From the NCBI RefSeq assembly GCF_003002815.1, contig NZ_PVTF01000008.1, positions 186,001 to 250,000 of the forward strand: a stretch of 64,000 nucleotides of DNA, read 5' to 3'. This DNA comes from Umezawaea tangerina. GTDB lineage: Bacteria > Actinomycetota > Actinomycetes > Mycobacteriales > Pseudonocardiaceae. The stretch's first letter is position 1, and each line of letters begins with the position of its first letter. Below the pieces are notes generated by a model. It had not been told where the DNA came from. It saw nothing but the letters and a program-made list of their open reading frames with translations, and ran no database searches. Below are positions 63,995 through 64,000 of this stretch, one piece after another. The position numbers and the translations under genes are program-made.

Positions 63995-64000
63995 CGGCCT

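Overview
The window is GC-rich actinomycete chromosome. Codons are strongly G/C-ending, GTG and TTG starts are common, many genes are joined by 4-base ATGA or GTGA overlaps, and TetR, LacI, MerR, LysR, LuxR and ECF regulators are abundant. The set of families (DUF2855, DUF4397 with a class F-like sortase, a ricin-tailed SGNH esterase, single-chain acyl-CoA carboxylase, MEDS/RsbA proteins, DUF6297 permease) suggests Pseudonocardiaceae or a close relative. That placement is inference. There is no rRNA, tRNA, CRISPR array or intact mobile element that I can see.

Bases 1-14,600 look like a locus for decorated mannan (galactomannan or acetylated galactoglucomannan). It holds two Opp/Dpp-type ABC ATPases, a GH36 alpha-galactosidase, a GH2 beta-mannosidase, a LacI-like protein without a DNA-binding domain, an aldo/keto reductase, a ROK sugar kinase, a CE7 acetyl esterase, a complete LacI regulator and a secreted SGNH esterase with a ricin domain. 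Two matching operator-like sites, 12239-12251 and 13379-13392, connect the LacI gene to the two esterases. A DUF2855 gene with its own TetR and operator is inserted in the locus.

Bases 14,600-20,100 hold a TetR relic, a LuxR-type regulator, and an apparent operon of membrane glycosyltransferase, DUF4397 surface protein and sortase. Bases 20,000-33,000 are mixed stress and housekeeping genes: CsbD, a Rieske flavoprotein, a HEPN-type protein, a streptogrisin-like protease, SRPBCC, a MEDS-STAS/MEDS-kinase pair (sigma-factor partner switching), an SDR with a divergent TetR and two matching operators, a PNPOx-like protein, a beta-lactamase-like hydrolase, an M19 dipeptidase and another TetR.

Bases 33,300-38,800 are one gene for a 1826-residue multidomain acyl-CoA carboxylase. 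Next come a DUF6297/ATPase ABC transporter, a RibD-like reductase, an ECF sigma factor overlapping its YCII partner, glutamate decarboxylase, CorA, and a TetR divergent from a heterodimeric ABC exporter whose two ATPase domains are degenerate in complementary ways.

Bases 50,300-57,800 carry a secreted GH2 beta-galactosidase, a MerR-SDR pair and a secreted GH92 alpha-mannosidase with a ricin domain. Bases 57,900-60,130 contain decayed IS3-like and IS110-like transposases on either side of an LPNTG cell-wall protein. The window ends with a lipoprotein hydrolase, a ferredoxin-P450 operon and a divergent LysR gene.
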